A DNA stretch of 43,500 bases from Lachnospira sp900551945 (GTDB lineage Bacteria > Bacillota > Clostridia > Lachnospirales > Lachnospiraceae). A model generated the notes under the pieces. The model ran no database searches and was not told the DNA's origin. It worked only from the letters and a program-made list of their open reading frames with translations. The position numbers and the translations under genes are program-made. How positions within the stretch are numbered: position 1 is the stretch's first letter; every line of letters begins with the position of its first letter. Of this stretch, positions 42,812 through 43,500 are shown one piece after another. Location of the stretch: the NCBI GenBank assembly GCA_048380335.1, contig DBFCCI010000054.1, positions 1 through 43,500 on the forward strand, written 5' to 3'.

Positions 42812-43500
42812 AATTCAATTCGTTACGATATAAAAGGTCGAATGAAATCTTATAAAGAATTAAAAAAGACAGAGTTAAAACAATTAGAAACTAAAATTCA
42901 AACAAAACAGGTAAAAATATCACAAATCATAGAAAAACTTGATAAATTAAAACCTATTGTTACAAATAATAGGGCTAGAGAAAATCAACTTGAAAATAAT
43001 ATTTATTCAGTTGGATTTGGCGGAAAACATACATTTGATAATCAAATAGATTGCAAGAGAATGGATATAAAACTCATAAAAAATGGTATAACAATTATGT
43101 AAAATTGAGAGATAAAAATATTTTTTATCTTGGAGGTAGTGATGAAACATTTGGAAATCAAATGTTTCAAATGACGTATAATTCAAGTTCTGATGATTTT
43201 ATAATTAAAGTTCGCAAAGAAAATCATTGGTGTAAATCTACAATTGAACAAGCAATTTCTAAAATTGTTAGTTATGCTTTAACAAAAGGGAAAGATATTG
43301 TAATAGAAGATTTGGACTTTAAGAAAAAGAAATCTACTACATCAAAAAGTGATAAAAATAAGAAGTATAATAAAATGTTGCATTTATTTGATTATAGTAG
43401 ATATAAAGAAATTATGGAAAATAGCTGTCATAGAAATAGAGTTTATTTAAACAAGATAAATCCATATATGACATCACAAATAGGAAAACAAAAATATAGT
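42812..43500 (+). pseudogene. tnpB: Degraded IS200/IS605-type tnpB (runs off the window)
   Basis: Basic coiled-coil-like sequence (KELKKTELKQLETKIQTKQV) leads to NNRARENQ and YSVGFGGKHTFDNQ, as in TnpB N-terminal halves. Near 43060 the frame shifts to NGYKTHKKWYNNYVKLRDKN, then YLGGSDETFGNQMFQMTYN, DDFIIKVRKENHWC. Directly after this comes STIEQAISKIVSYALTKGKD and IVIEDLDF, the RuvC Glu motif, so the region with the first RuvC Asp is deleted. It continues past 43500. It cannot encode an active nuclease. Confidence 0.85.

Noticed and set aside
42518..43102. A novel kinase-coiled-coil fusion protein
   Set aside because: The second half matches TnpB and is frameshifted, so it is a chance fusion of two pseudogene fragments.
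42812..43500. Active RNA-guided TnpB nuclease
   Set aside because: There is a frameshift near 43060, and the region with the first RuvC Asp is deleted.

Overview
The window is AT-rich DNA of a low-GC Gram-positive bacterium, most likely a clostridial Lachnospiraceae-type organism. The evidence is the gene content: the uvrC-hprK-glucokinase-murB-rapZ-whiA block, spore maturation genes spmA/spmB, a Gram-positive Tad pilus locus, DUF2508, and Shine-Dalgarno sites of AAGGAG/GGTGAT type. No species name can be supported from the sequence alone.

Layout. (1) 1-140: last codons of an IS200/IS605-type tnpB and its right-end hairpin. (2) 193-7383: DNA repair (uvrC), carbon-source regulation (hprK, ROK glucokinase), cell wall (murB) and the rapZ-whiA pair, with yvcK absent between them. 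(3) 7384-11273: small accessory genes (gene remnant, HxlR regulator, two GNATs, SDR, YcxB-like) and a solo IS605-like end. (4) 11266-15576: citrate synthase, a CgeB-like glycosyltransferase, aroA. (5) 15802-16888: lipoprotein and a HicAB toxin-antitoxin pair with a clear promoter/operator. (6) 17074-20427: two CobW-type P-loop proteins, one with a large His/Cys repeat, then nudC. (7) 20986-23202: spmA, spmB and a membrane-anchored GH25 lysozyme. (8) 23414-24780: a scar region with a decapitated repeat protein, a small conserved gene, a truncated DUF4869-like gene and an IS982 remnant. (9) 25065-26417: aquaporin and DUF2508. (10) 26600-37284: an eleven-gene Tad pilus locus with two prepilin peptidases, ATPase, two platform proteins, Flp pilin, TadE/TadG-like proteins and an FHA protein. 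(11) 37376-38365: flavodoxin/SCP2 fusion. (12) 38601-42175, minus strand: rmlA-rmlB-rmlD-rmlC for dTDP-L-rhamnose. (13) 42366-43500: a composite scar of ulaG, FGGY kinase and frameshifted tnpB fragments.

The most interesting unexplained signal is a family of long structured intergenic elements. Two copies (2089-2308 and 9681-9900) share a three-helix architecture with several compensatory base changes. A third (20679-20880) keeps the outer stem but carries a different apical module, and that module recurs alone inside the Tad locus (34687-34765). A different long hairpin lies at 20449-20667, and a possible short relative at 38387-38468. The paired changes argue that a folded structure is being kept, so these may be structured RNAs or palindromic mobile repeats; no protein partner is evident.
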